From NCBI RefSeq assembly GCF_015291725.1, contig NZ_CP030038.1, positions 3,151,001 to 3,215,000 on the forward strand: a stretch of DNA of 64,000 bases. The letters run 5' to 3'. The position numbers and the translations under genes are program-made. Shown here one piece after another: positions 46,110-54,239 of the stretch; positions within the stretch are counted from its first letter, which is position 1; every line of letters starts with the position of its first letter. The notes under the pieces were generated by a model. It ran no database searches and was not told the origin of the DNA. It saw only the letters and a list, made by a program, of their open reading frames with translations. This stretch comes from Bradyrhizobium sp. CCBAU 51765 (GTDB lineage: Bacteria; Pseudomonadota; Alphaproteobacteria; Rhizobiales; Xanthobacteraceae).

Positions 46110-47051
46110 TCAGTACCGGATCCGGGGATCGAGCAGGGTGTAGGCGACGTCGATGAGAAGATTGACGACGACATAGATCAGCGACGTCAGGAGGATCATC
46201 GCCTGGATCACCGGATAGTCGCGCGCCAGCACCGCATCGACGGTGAGGCGGCCGATGCCGGGGATGTTGAACACGCTCTCGGTGACGACGACGCCGGAGA
46301 TCAGGAGCGCGAAGCCGGTGCCGATCACGGTGATCACGGGGACCGCGGCGTTGCGCAGCGCATGGCGCATCATCACCGCGACCTCGTTGATGCCTTTGGC
46401 GCGCGCGGTACGGACATAGTCCTCGCCGAGCACGTCGAGCATCGCCGCGCGCGTCATGCGCGCGATCAGGGCGATGTAGATGAAGGAGAGTGCGCAGGTC
46501 GGCAGGATGATGCGCTCGAAGAACGGACCGAAGCCGTTGAAGATGCTGCGGAAGCCCTGCACCGGCACCCAGCGCAGCTCGATCGCAAAGACCTGGATCA
46601 GCACATAGCCGACCACGAATACCGGCACCGAGAAGCCGAGCACGGACAGGCCCATCACGAAGCGGTCGATCCAGGTGCCGTGTTTCCAGGCCGCGATCAC
46701 CCCCAGGGGAACGGCGACGATGACTGCGAGGATGATGGTCGACAGCGCGATCGAGATCGACGGCTCGACGCGCTGGCCGATCATCTTCATCACGGGCAGG
46801 TTGGAGATCAGCGAGGTCCCGAGGTCGCCGTGCAGCAGCTTGTTCACCCAGGTGATGAACTGCACGATCAAGGGCTCGTTCAGGCCGAGCGAGGCGCGGA
46901 TGCGCTCGAGCCGTTCCGGCGTCGCGTTGTCGCCGGCGAGAATCGCGGCGGGATCGCCCGGCGTCAGCCGCAGAAGCAGGAACACGAACAGCGCGACGAC
47001 GCCCATCACGGGCACCGCGGCCAGAACGCGGCGAATAAGATAACCCAGCAT
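46110..47051 (-). CDS. DppB-type ABC transporter permease
   Basis: A 313-residue permease. It begins MLGYLIRRVLAAVPVMGVVA, typical for DppB, followed by LLRLTPGDPAAILAG and the coupling loop EDYVRTARAKGINEVAVMMRH, and ends LLDPRIRY. It lies 178 bp downstream of the dadA-like gene and 19 bp upstream of dppC, so a promoter of its own in the 178-bp gap is possible. Confidence 0.92.
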   Translation of the reverse strand: MLGYLIRRVLAAVPVMGVVALFVFLLLRLTPGDPAAILAGDNATPERLERIRASLGLNEPLIVQFITWVNKLLHGDLGTSLISNLPVMKMIGQRVEPSISIALSTIILAVIVAVPLGVIAAWKHGTWIDRFVMGLSVLGFSVPVFVVGYVLIQVFAIELRWVPVQGFRSIFNGFGPFFERIILPTCALSFIYIALIARMTRAAMLDVLGEDYVRTARAKGINEVAVMMRHALRNAAVPVITVIGTGFALLISGVVVTESVFNIPGIGRLTVDAVLARDYPVIQAMILLTSLIYVVVNLLIDVAYTLLDPRIRY

Positions 47052-47229
47052 GCACTTATCTCCGGCTACGGAACGTGTGGAGCCCTGAGGCCCCCGTGAA
47101 CTCTGTCGTGTCTATCATGCCTATCACTTGGGCTGGAAAGGCCGCTCGGAGACGCCGTCCTCTTAGGGCAAATTGTGTGCCAAGGGCTGCGCCGTAGCAA
47201 GAGGCCGGCATGTCTCCGATAGCGACCAC

Positions 47230-48531
47230 TCAGGATGCATGTCGCAATTCACGCTCAACCCCAAGTGAAGGAACCGTCGGCGGAGCGTTGAGGCCGCGCC
47301 AGCCGTCGATGGTCTGTGCGATCATCTGCGCCGTCGCGGCCGACAGAGTCCAGCCGAGATGGCCGTGGCCGGTGTTGAAGAACACGCCCGGCATCCGTCC
47401 TGCGCGCACGACCGGCATCATGTTCGGCATCATCGGGCGCAGCCCGGCCCACGGCACGACGCGCGACGTTTCGACGGCGGGGAAGTTGTTGCGCACCCAG
47501 TCGATCAGCGGCTGCACGCGGTCCGCGCGGATATCGCGGTTGAAGTCGTTGAACTCGGCGGTGCCGGCGACGCGAAAGCGATCGCAGCCGAGCCGGCTGG
47601 TGACGATCTTGGCGGCCTCGTCGAGCAGGCTCACCGTCGGGGTGGCGTTGCGGCTTTCGGCGGTGTCGAGCTGCACCGTGATCGAGTAGCCCTTCACCGG
47701 ATAGACGTTGACACGCTCGTCGAGCAGGGCGGCGAAGTGACGGCTCGCAACGCCAGCGCAGACCACGACGCCGTCCACGTTCAGTGCGCCGCGCGCGGCC
47801 GCGACGGCATCGCTCGCGGCCAGATCGGTCCAGCCGATGACGAAGCCGCTGCCGGCACGTGCGATCGAATCGATGTTGGCCTCGTGGATGAAGGTCGCGC
47901 CGCGTCGCTTGCAGGCTTCCGCCAGGCCGCGGGTGAACTTGTGGATATCGCCGGTCGCATCCGACGGCGTGTAGAAGCCGCCATAATAGTCCTTGCGCAG
48001 TGTCGGCTCGATGCTGCGGATTTCCTCCGGCGTCACCGGGCGGCGGTCGAGGCCGCCTTCCTGCAGCAGCGCGTTGACGCGCAGACCGGATTCGAAGCCG
48101 GCCTTGTCACGATAGATGTGGAGGATGCCGCGGCGTTCGAGATCGAAGTCGATGCCTTCGCGCGCCGCAATGTCGAACAGATGCTTGCGCGCTTCGATCG
48201 CGAGCCGCGTGGTCTCGATGGTGTTGGCGCGGTAGTTGCCGATGTTGGCGACGAACTCGCTCATCCACGAATATTTGTGCCAGTTCGGCCGCGGGTTCAT
48301 CAGCAGCGGCGCGTCGCGCCGAAACATCCAGCGCAATCCCTTCAGGATCGTCGCCGTGCTGTTCCACACTTCGGCGTTCGATGCGGAGAGCTGCCCGCCG
48401 TTGGCGAAGGACGTCTCCATCGCGGCGTAGCGGTGCTTGTCGAGCACCGTCACCCTGTAGCCGCGTTCGAGCAGGGCATAGGCGGTCGTGACGCCGGTGA
48501 TGCCGGCGCCGATGATGGCGATATGGGTCAT
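47230..48531 (-). CDS. dadA: D-amino acid dehydrogenase-like FAD enzyme (DadA family)
   Basis: A 433-residue FAD-dependent oxidoreductase that oxidatively deaminates D-amino acids or glycine-like substrates. N-terminal GAGITGVTTAYALLERGYRV is the FAD-binding Rossmann motif. NGGQLSASNAEVW and the C-terminal GHGHLGWTLSAATAQMI are typical of DadA. The leader contains a tandem glycine riboswitch, so expression should respond to glycine. This suggests glycine or a glycine-yielding compound is the physiological substrate or product (inference). It precedes dipeptide-type transport genes on the same strand. Confidence 0.9.
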   Translation of the reverse strand: MTHIAIIGAGITGVTTAYALLERGYRVTVLDKHRYAAMETSFANGGQLSASNAEVWNSTATILKGLRWMFRRDAPLLMNPRPNWHKYSWMSEFVANIGNYRANTIETTRLAIEARKHLFDIAAREGIDFDLERRGILHIYRDKAGFESGLRVNALLQEGGLDRRPVTPEEIRSIEPTLRKDYYGGFYTPSDATGDIHKFTRGLAEACKRRGATFIHEANIDSIARAGSGFVIGWTDLAASDAVAAARGALNVDGVVVCAGVASRHFAALLDERVNVYPVKGYSITVQLDTAESRNATPTVSLLDEAAKIVTSRLGCDRFRVAGTAEFNDFNRDIRADRVQPLIDWVRNNFPAVETSRVVPWAGLRPMMPNMMPVVRAGRMPGVFFNTGHGHLGWTLSAATAQMIAQTIDGWRGLNAPPTVPSLGVERELRHAS

Positions 48532-48597
48532 GACTAGGTTCGGGGCTCCCGTGTTTAGAGTCGGCTAACCGCCGGCCAAAGGCCGTTGGCGGCGCCC

Positions 48598-48805
48598 CAT
48601 CTGTCACGGTTACCTGAGAGCTTGATCCGCTGCGGATATCGCAACGGACTATCCCCTTCGGTGGGCGTCACGATTGCCTGAAATCGCGCCGCCTCTCTCC
48701 AGATCGTCCTGACGAAACGGTCCTTTTGCCTGAGAGTTTCCGGGGCGGTTGCTCCGTCGGCGCCGCAACGAAGGCTGAAAGCCTTCGCCGCGATCTCTCC
48801 CGCAT
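48598..48805 (-). promoter_or_regulatory. Tandem glycine riboswitch in the dadA leader
   Basis: Two glycine aptamers in series on the minus strand. Aptamer 1 (~48805-48712) has GGGAGAG, GCCGACGGAGCAA and ACTCTCAGGCAAAAGGAC. Aptamer 2 (~48702-48598) has GGAGAGAG, CACCGAAGGGGATAG and GCTCTCAGGTAACCGTGACA. The order and the short linker match the known cooperative tandem glycine riboswitch. A hairpin at 48569-48592 (CCGCC-GGCC with GGCC-GGCGG) lies between it and the dadA start at 48531. There is no T-run, so control is more likely translational or by an atypical terminator. Confidence 0.93.
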
Positions 48806-48905
48806 CATCGCGTGGACGGCCGAGCAGTACGATACGCCTCATTTTTAGACAAGGCTAAATTTCGACCGCGACTGCCGACCTATTGTGCAGTGCAAAGCCC
48901 AGCTC

Positions 48906-48972
48906 GTCGCCCCGGGGCGATGCGAAGCATTGAGATTCCGGGTTCGATGCTGTCGCATCGCCCCGGAATGAC
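48906..48972. repeat. Family 1 palindrome, degenerate copy F
   Basis: A ~67-bp copy: GCCCCGGGGCGATGCGAAGCA, then GATTCCGGGTTCGATGC and GCATCGCCCCGGAATGAC. The left outer arm is worn. It lies between the M20 peptidase stop and the riboswitch leader. Confidence 0.7.
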
Positions 48973-48979
48973 GAGTTCA

Positions 48980-50110
48980 CTATTCCAACGTCGCCAGAAG
49001 ACCTGCCATCAGCCGGCCGCGCTCGACCAGGCTGTCGACTTCGATGAATTCCTCCAGCGTGTGCCCGTTGCCGCCGCGCACGCCCAGGCCGTCGAGCGTG
49101 GGAATTCCCATCGCGCCGGTGAAGTTGCCGTCGGAGCCGCCGCCGGAGCTGGCATGCGGTAATTCCGCGCCGAGCGATTTGGCGATGCCGCGCGCCTTCT
49201 CGTAGAGCGCCATGGTACCGGCATCCGGCTCCCATACCGGACGCGTCACGCCGCGCGTGACCTTGAACGTGACGTCGTTTGTGGTGCCCGACAGCGCCAG
49301 CATCCTCTCGACACCGCGGTCGAGATCGGCCTGACGCTTGGCCATGGAGAGCGCTTCGCCGGTTGCGGTCGTCGCAACGCAATTGACCCATTGTCCGCCG
49401 TGAACGACCCCGACCGAGAAGGTACAGTCCTCCGTCGTCATCGCGTCGATGGCGAGGATCTGCCGCGCCATCTCGCGGATCGCCGAGCGTCCGGCCGACA
49501 ACGTGGCGCCGGCGTGGCTCGGCCGTCCCGTCGCCTCGAGATTGAAGCGCGCGATGGCGTAGCGTCCGGTGGTGACGCCGTTGTCGGCGCGGCCGGGCTC
49601 CGGCACCAGCACGTATTTGTTGCGCGCCGCTTCCGCCTCGATGATGTCCCGCGTCGAAGGCGTGCCGACTTCCTCATCCGGCGTGAACAGCACGGTGATC
49701 GGCAGCGGTGTGGTGAACGAGGCGCGCGCCAGTTGCCGTATCGCTTCCAGCGAGAGGTAATTGCCGCCCTTCATGTCGTAGATGCCGGGGCCATAGCACT
49801 TGTTGCCCTCGCGCCGCCATTTCAGCTTCTCGATGGTGCCGACCGGATGAACGGTATCCATGTGTCCGGCGATCAGGATGCCCGGCTCGCCCTGCTTGGG
49901 ATGCGGAAAGCGGGCGCGGATGACGCCGCCAAAGCCCTGGCGGCCGGCAATGCGCTCGATCGTCGCACCCATGATCGCCATGTCCCGCGCCGCGATATCG
50001 AGCATGCGGTCCACGGCGCCTGCATCCCAGGTCGGACTCTCGCATTCGACCCAGCCGCGCAGGCCCTCGAGCATCGCCTCGGAATCAAAGGGAAGATTGG
50101 CAGGATTCAT
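48980..50110 (-). CDS. M20-family peptidase (CPG2-like glutamate carboxypeptidase)
   Basis: A 376-residue two-zinc exopeptidase. Metal and catalytic residues appear as AGHMDTVHPVG, YGPGIYDMKGG, FTPDEEVGTPSTR, and GNGHTLEE near the end; SHAG marks the dimerisation domain. The family includes carboxypeptidase G2, which removes C-terminal glutamate from folates, and related dipeptidases. ATG 50110 was chosen because the sequence upstream of it is promoter-like. It is divergent from two substrate-binding protein genes across 269 bp that contain a long inverted repeat. Confidence 0.9.
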   Translation of the reverse strand: MNPANLPFDSEAMLEGLRGWVECESPTWDAGAVDRMLDIAARDMAIMGATIERIAGRQGFGGVIRARFPHPKQGEPGILIAGHMDTVHPVGTIEKLKWRREGNKCYGPGIYDMKGGNYLSLEAIRQLARASFTTPLPITVLFTPDEEVGTPSTRDIIEAEAARNKYVLVPEPGRADNGVTTGRYAIARFNLEATGRPSHAGATLSAGRSAIREMARQILAIDAMTTEDCTFSVGVVHGGQWVNCVATTATGEALSMAKRQADLDRGVERMLALSGTTNDVTFKVTRGVTRPVWEPDAGTMALYEKARGIAKSLGAELPHASSGGGSDGNFTGAMGIPTLDGLGVRGGNGHTLEEFIEVDSLVERGRLMAGLLATLE

Positions 50111-50294
50111 CTCAATGTCTCTCAAGCTTCGAAAGATGGAACGCGCATTGCATCGGCGCGGGGCAGGACAAGCGGAGGGTGTTGTAGAGCCAAACCGATC
50201 GTTGTGGAGCCCGTGCGCGCGCCGTGAGGGGCTGCGACGAAACCGGATTGACGCGCTCGGCACTGTCTGCAAGTCTCAAAAAGATAAAGGCATT

Positions 50295-50331
50295 GCATGA
50301 GGTTAGTTCGCCCAACGAATGAACCGCATGC
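50295..50331. promoter_or_regulatory. Long inverted repeat (16+5+16 bp), candidate operator
   Basis: Arms GCATGAGGTTAGTTCG and CGAATGAACCGCATGC match at 13 of 16 positions around a CCCAA spacer. It lies in the divergent region between the M20 peptidase and the first substrate-binding protein, 49 bp before the latter's ATG. Most simply a regulator binding site for both genes; no regulator gene is adjacent. Confidence 0.5.
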
Positions 50332-50379
50332 TCAACCAATGACCTGCCTTTGAACAGTTTCACGTCAGGAGAACTTTCT

Positions 50380-51990
50380 ATGTTCCACTTCATGCGCCGG
50401 GGGCGTCGCGCGTTCGCCTCCAAACTTGCGCTGTCGGTCGTCGCGCTTTCGACCGCGCTGGCCTCGCCAGTGCTTGCGGCCGGCAAGACCATCACGGCGG
50501 TGATGCATTCGGATCTGCGCATCATCGACCCGATCTTCACCACGGCCTACATCACGCGCGACCATGGCTACATGGTTTACGACACGCTGGTGGCCCCGGA
50601 TTCGAGCTTCAAGATCCAGCCGCAGATGGCGGACTGGAAGATTTCCGACGACAAGCTGACCTACACCTTCACGCTGCGCGACGGCCTGAAGTGGCATGAC
50701 GGCGCGCCGGTGACGGCGGAAGACTGCGTCGCTTCGCTGAAGCGCTGGGCCGCGGTCGACGGCATGGGCCAGAAGCTCATGGACTTCACCGCGAGCATCG
50801 AGGCGACCGACGCCAAGACCATCACGCTGAAGCTGAAGGAGCCCTACGGCCTCGTGCTCGATTCCATCGGCAAGCCGTCCTCGCGCGTCGCCTTCATGAT
50901 GCCGAAGCGCCTCGCCGAGACACCGCCGGACAAGCAGATCCCGGAGCAGATCGGCTCGGGTCCCTTCAAGTTCGTGGCATCGGAATTCCAGCCCGGCGTG
51001 AAGGCGGTCTACGTCAAGAACACCGACTACGTGCCGCGCAAGGAGCCGGCGAGCTGGACCTCCGGCGGCAAGGTGGTGAAGGTGGACCGCGTCGAGTGGA
51101 TCACCATGCCGGACTCGCAGACCGCGGTGAACGCGCTGCAGTCGGGTGACATCGACTTCATGGAGAACCTGCCGTTCGACATGCTGCCGGTGCTGGAATC
51201 GAACAAGGAGCTCACGATCGAGGTCTCCAACAAGTTCGGTTTCCAGACGCTCGGCCGCATGAACTTCCTGCATCCGCCGTTCGACAACGTGAAGGTGCGG
51301 CGAGCTGCGTTCCTGGCCATGAACCAGAAGGACGTTCTCGATGCACTCGTCGGCAACGCCAAATATCAGAAGATCTGCGGCGCCTTCTTCGTGTGCGACA
51401 CGCCGCTCGAGACTGACGTCGGCGCCGAGACCCTCATCAAGGGCAACGGCATGGCTGCAGCCAAGAAGGCGCTTGCCGAGTCCGGCTACGACGGCACGCC
51501 GATCGTGATCATGGCGCCAGGTGACGTCACGACGCTCAAGGCGCAGCCGATCGTTGCAGCCCAGCTGCTGCGTGAGGCCGGCTTCAAGGTCGACCTGCAG
51601 GCGACTGACTGGCAGACGGTAGTAAGCCGCCGCGCCAGCCAGAAGCCGCCGAAGGAGGGCGGCTGGAACATGTTCTTCACCAACTGGGTCGCGGCCGACG
51701 TTGCCAACCCCATCGCCAATCTCTCGATCGGCGGCCAGGGCAAGAAGGGCGGCTGGTTCGGCTGGGCCGAAGACCCCAAGATCGAGCAGCTCAAGGACGC
51801 GTTCGTCCGCGCACCCTCGCTCGACGAGCAGAAGAAGATCGCCGCCGAGATCCAGAAGGAGGCGTACGATCAGGTGATCTACATCCCGCTGGGGCAGTAT
51901 CTGTTGCCGAGCGGCTGGCGCAAATCGCTGACCGGCGTGCTCGACGGTCCGGCAACGCCGCTGTTCTGGAACATCAGCAAGTCGGAGTAG
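50380..51990 (+). CDS. ABC transporter substrate-binding protein, family 5 (paralogue 1)
   Basis: A 536-residue periplasmic binding protein of the SBP_bac_5 (dipeptide/oligopeptide) family with a signal peptide (SKLALSVVALSTALASPVLA, cleaved near AAG). The mature part has the usual IQPQMADWKISDDKLTYTF and LRDGLKWHDGAPVTAEDC segments. ATG 50380 has AGGAG upstream. It probably feeds the DppBC-DppDF transporter encoded 3.3 kb away on the other strand. It is a tandem paralogue of the next gene. Confidence 0.93.
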   Translation: MFHFMRRGRRAFASKLALSVVALSTALASPVLAAGKTITAVMHSDLRIIDPIFTTAYITRDHGYMVYDTLVAPDSSFKIQPQMADWKISDDKLTYTFTLRDGLKWHDGAPVTAEDCVASLKRWAAVDGMGQKLMDFTASIEATDAKTITLKLKEPYGLVLDSIGKPSSRVAFMMPKRLAETPPDKQIPEQIGSGPFKFVASEFQPGVKAVYVKNTDYVPRKEPASWTSGGKVVKVDRVEWITMPDSQTAVNALQSGDIDFMENLPFDMLPVLESNKELTIEVSNKFGFQTLGRMNFLHPPFDNVKVRRAAFLAMNQKDVLDALVGNAKYQKICGAFFVCDTPLETDVGAETLIKGNGMAAAKKALAESGYDGTPIVIMAPGDVTTLKAQPIVAAQLLREAGFKVDLQATDWQTVVSRRASQKPPKEGGWNMFFTNWVAADVANPIANLSIGGQGKKGGWFGWAEDPKIEQLKDAFVRAPSLDEQKKIAAEIQKEAYDQVIYIPLGQYLLPSGWRKSLTGVLDGPATPLFWNISKSE

Positions 51991-52031
51991 GCCGGGAGTT
52001 CTCGCCGCGACCTTCGTCCGGATCACCATAC

Positions 52032-52055
52032 GGCGCCGCTGGTATCAGCGGCGCC
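52032..52055. other. Strong hairpin between the two binding-protein genes
   Basis: A perfect 10-bp stem GGCGCCGCTG/CAGCGGCGCC with a GTAT loop, 42 bp after the first stop and 30 bp before the next ATG. There is no T-run, so it is more likely an mRNA-stabilising or attenuating structure that sets relative levels of the two proteins than a terminator. Confidence 0.6.
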
Positions 52056-52084
52056 GCCCGCCATGAGATTCCAGGAGAGCCTCG

Positions 52085-53692
52085 ATGTTCCAACTCATGA
52101 GCCTGGGGCGTCGGGCGTTCGCCTCCAAACTTGCACTGTCGGTCGTGTCGCTTTCGGCTCTGGCTTCGCCAGTTCTTGCCGCGGGCAAGACCATGACCGC
52201 CGTGATGCATTCGGATCTGCGCGTCCTCGATCCGATCTACACCAGTGCCTACATCTCGCGTGATCATGGCTACATGATCTTCGACACGCTGATCGCGACG
52301 GATTCGAACTTCAAGATCCAGCCGCAGATGGCGGACTGGAAGATCTCCGACGACAAGCTCACCTACACCTTCACGCTGCGCGACGGCCTGAAGTGGCATG
52401 ACGGCCTGCCGGTGACGGCGGAAGACTGCGTCGCTTCGCTGAAGCGCTGGGCCGCGGTCGACGGCATGGGCCAGAAGCTCATGGACTTCACCGCGAGCAT
52501 CGAGGCGACCGACGCCAAGACCATCACGCTGAAGCTGAAGGAGCCCTACGGCCTCGTGCTCGATTCCATCGGCAAGCCGTCCTCGCGCGTCGCCTTCATG
52601 ATGCCGAAGCGCCTCGCCGAGACACCGCCGGACAAGCAGATCCCGGAGCAGATCGGCTCCGGTCCCTTCAAGTTCGTGGCGTCGGAATTCCAGCCCGGCG
52701 TGAAATCGATCTACGTCAAGAACACCGACTACGTGCCGCGCAAGGAGCCGGCGAACTGGACTGCTGGCGGCAAGGTGGTGAAGGTGGACCGCGTCGAGTG
52801 GATCACCATGCCGGACGCCCAGACCGCGTTGAACGCGCTGCAGTCGGGCGATATCGATTTCATGGAAAATCCTGCCATTGAAATGTTGCCCACCATCGAA
52901 GCCGACAACGGACTCAAAACAGAGATCCTGAACAAGTTCGGATTCCAGACGGGTGCGCGGATGAACTTCCTCCATCCGCCATTCGACAACGTCAAGGTTC
53001 GTCGCGCAGCACTCCTGGCGGTCAAGCAGAAGGACGTGCTCGATGCGCTGATCGGCGATCCCAAGTACTACAAGACCTGCGCCGCGATCTTCATCTGCGA
53101 CACGCCTTTCGCAACCGATATTGGCGGTGAGACCCTCGCAAAGGGCGGTGACATGGCTGCGGCCAAGAAGGCGCTCGCCGAGTCCGGCTACGACGGGATA
53201 CCCGTCGTGCTCATGGCGCCGGGCGACGTGTTGGCGCTGAAGGCTCAGCCGATCGTGGTGGCCCAGCAACTGCGGGAAGCCGGCTTCAAGGTCGACCTGC
53301 AGGCCACCGACTGGCAGACGGTGGTGAGCCGGCGCGCCAGCCAGAAGTCCCCGAAAGAGGGTGGCTGGAACATGTTCATCACGAACTGGGTCAGCGCCGA
53401 CGTGGTCAACCCGATCTCCAACGTCGCCGTCGGCGGGCAGGGCAAGAAGGGGGGCTGGTTTGGCTGGGCGGAGGACGCCAAGGTCGAGCAGCTCAAGGAC
53501 GCCTTCGTTCGCGCGACCTCACCGGAGGATCAGAAGAGGATTGCAGTCGAGATCCAGAAGGAAGTCTACGATCAGGTGCTCTACGTGCCGCTCGGCCAGT
53601 ACCAGAGTCCGAGCGCATGGCGGAAGTCGATCAGCGGCGTGATCGACGGTCCGGCGACGCCGGTGTTCTGGAATATGGACAAGTCGGAATAG
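52085..53692 (+). CDS. ABC transporter substrate-binding protein, family 5 (paralogue 2)
   Basis: A 535-residue paralogue of the preceding protein with the same signal-peptide type and domain plan. Residues ~80-250 are almost identical to paralogue 1, down to the DNA level, whereas the C-terminal half (after ~residue 255) has diverged, including residues likely to line the ligand pocket. ATG 52085 has AGGAG upstream. It likely supplies the same permease with a different ligand (inference). Confidence 0.93.
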   Translation: MFQLMSLGRRAFASKLALSVVSLSALASPVLAAGKTMTAVMHSDLRVLDPIYTSAYISRDHGYMIFDTLIATDSNFKIQPQMADWKISDDKLTYTFTLRDGLKWHDGLPVTAEDCVASLKRWAAVDGMGQKLMDFTASIEATDAKTITLKLKEPYGLVLDSIGKPSSRVAFMMPKRLAETPPDKQIPEQIGSGPFKFVASEFQPGVKSIYVKNTDYVPRKEPANWTAGGKVVKVDRVEWITMPDAQTALNALQSGDIDFMENPAIEMLPTIEADNGLKTEILNKFGFQTGARMNFLHPPFDNVKVRRAALLAVKQKDVLDALIGDPKYYKTCAAIFICDTPFATDIGGETLAKGGDMAAAKKALAESGYDGIPVVLMAPGDVLALKAQPIVVAQQLREAGFKVDLQATDWQTVVSRRASQKSPKEGGWNMFITNWVSADVVNPISNVAVGGQGKKGGWFGWAEDAKVEQLKDAFVRATSPEDQKRIAVEIQKEVYDQVLYVPLGQYQSPSAWRKSISGVIDGPATPVFWNMDKSE

Positions 53693-53747
53693 GACAAGAC
53701 CGAGTACGCAAAGGGGGCGCCTCGCACCCTTTCGTGCGAACGAGCGT

Positions 53748-53778
53748 GGCGCCGTCGTCAACGGCGCCGTTTTCGTTT
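53748..53778 (+). terminator. Rho-independent terminator after paralogue 2
   Basis: Stem GGCGCCGT/ACGGCGCC with a 5-nt loop, followed by GTTTTCGTTT, 56 bp after the stop codon. Confidence 0.75.
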
Positions 53779-53809
53779 GTCAGTTTCGCGCACTGCGGGT
53801 GATTTCGGC

Positions 53810-53890
53810 GCTAAAGCATGATCCGGAAAAGTGCGAAGCGGTCTTCCGGAAAGATCATGCGTAAACAACAACCTAAAGCGCGATGACGAT
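53810..53890. repeat. Family 7 repeat, copy 1
   Basis: AGCATGATCCGGAAAAGTG and an inverted TCTTCCGGAAAGATCATGC arm, followed by the conserved tail ACCTAAAGCGCGATGACGAT. Same tail in copy 2. Confidence 0.78.
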
Positions 53891-54133
53891 CCAATCTCAT
53901 CGTACATTAGCCTGCGAGCGACCGAGTAGGCATCGTGCTCAGCAGTGGCTGTCGCGCACCCCTTCGAGCCCCTCGCTCGCAAGCGGCGTGGTGAAAGTGG
54001 CTTGCTCAGCGCGCGGTTCGGAACGTTCCGTATTCTGCCGCTCTACGTCGCCGTGGTCTTCGCGGTGTTCCGGTTCCATTGCAGCGCCCTTTCGAATTGC
54101 TGCAGGACAACATCGAGGCCGTCGCGTGGTTCC

Positions 54134-54239
54134 CTAGAGCATGATCCGGAAAAGTGCGCAGCGGTTTTCCGAAAAGATCATGCTTAAACAACGACCTAAA
54201 GCGCGATGACGATTCGTCCTCATCGCATCGCGCTTTAGA
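54134..54239. repeat. Family 7 repeat, copy 2
   Basis: Same core palindrome (AGCATGATCCGGAAAAGTGC) plus the full tail, which here ends in a second palindrome, AAAGCGCGATGACGATTCGT with an inverted ATCGCATCGCGCTTT. It overlaps the 3' end of the efflux pump gene by a few bases, so it may supply that gene's stop codon context. Confidence 0.78.

Larger units (their letters stand above)
53693..54234. other. Gene-free region with terminator and two family 7 repeats
   Basis: About 540 bp between convergent genes. It contains the terminator at 53748, two family 7 elements (53810 and 54134) and ~240 bp between them with no convincing gene; the open frames there have shadow-like composition. Confidence 0.5.

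Noticed and set aside
53883..54187. Short frames between the two family 7 repeats
   Set aside because: They run into the repeat sequences, have no ribosome-binding site and no coherent composition.
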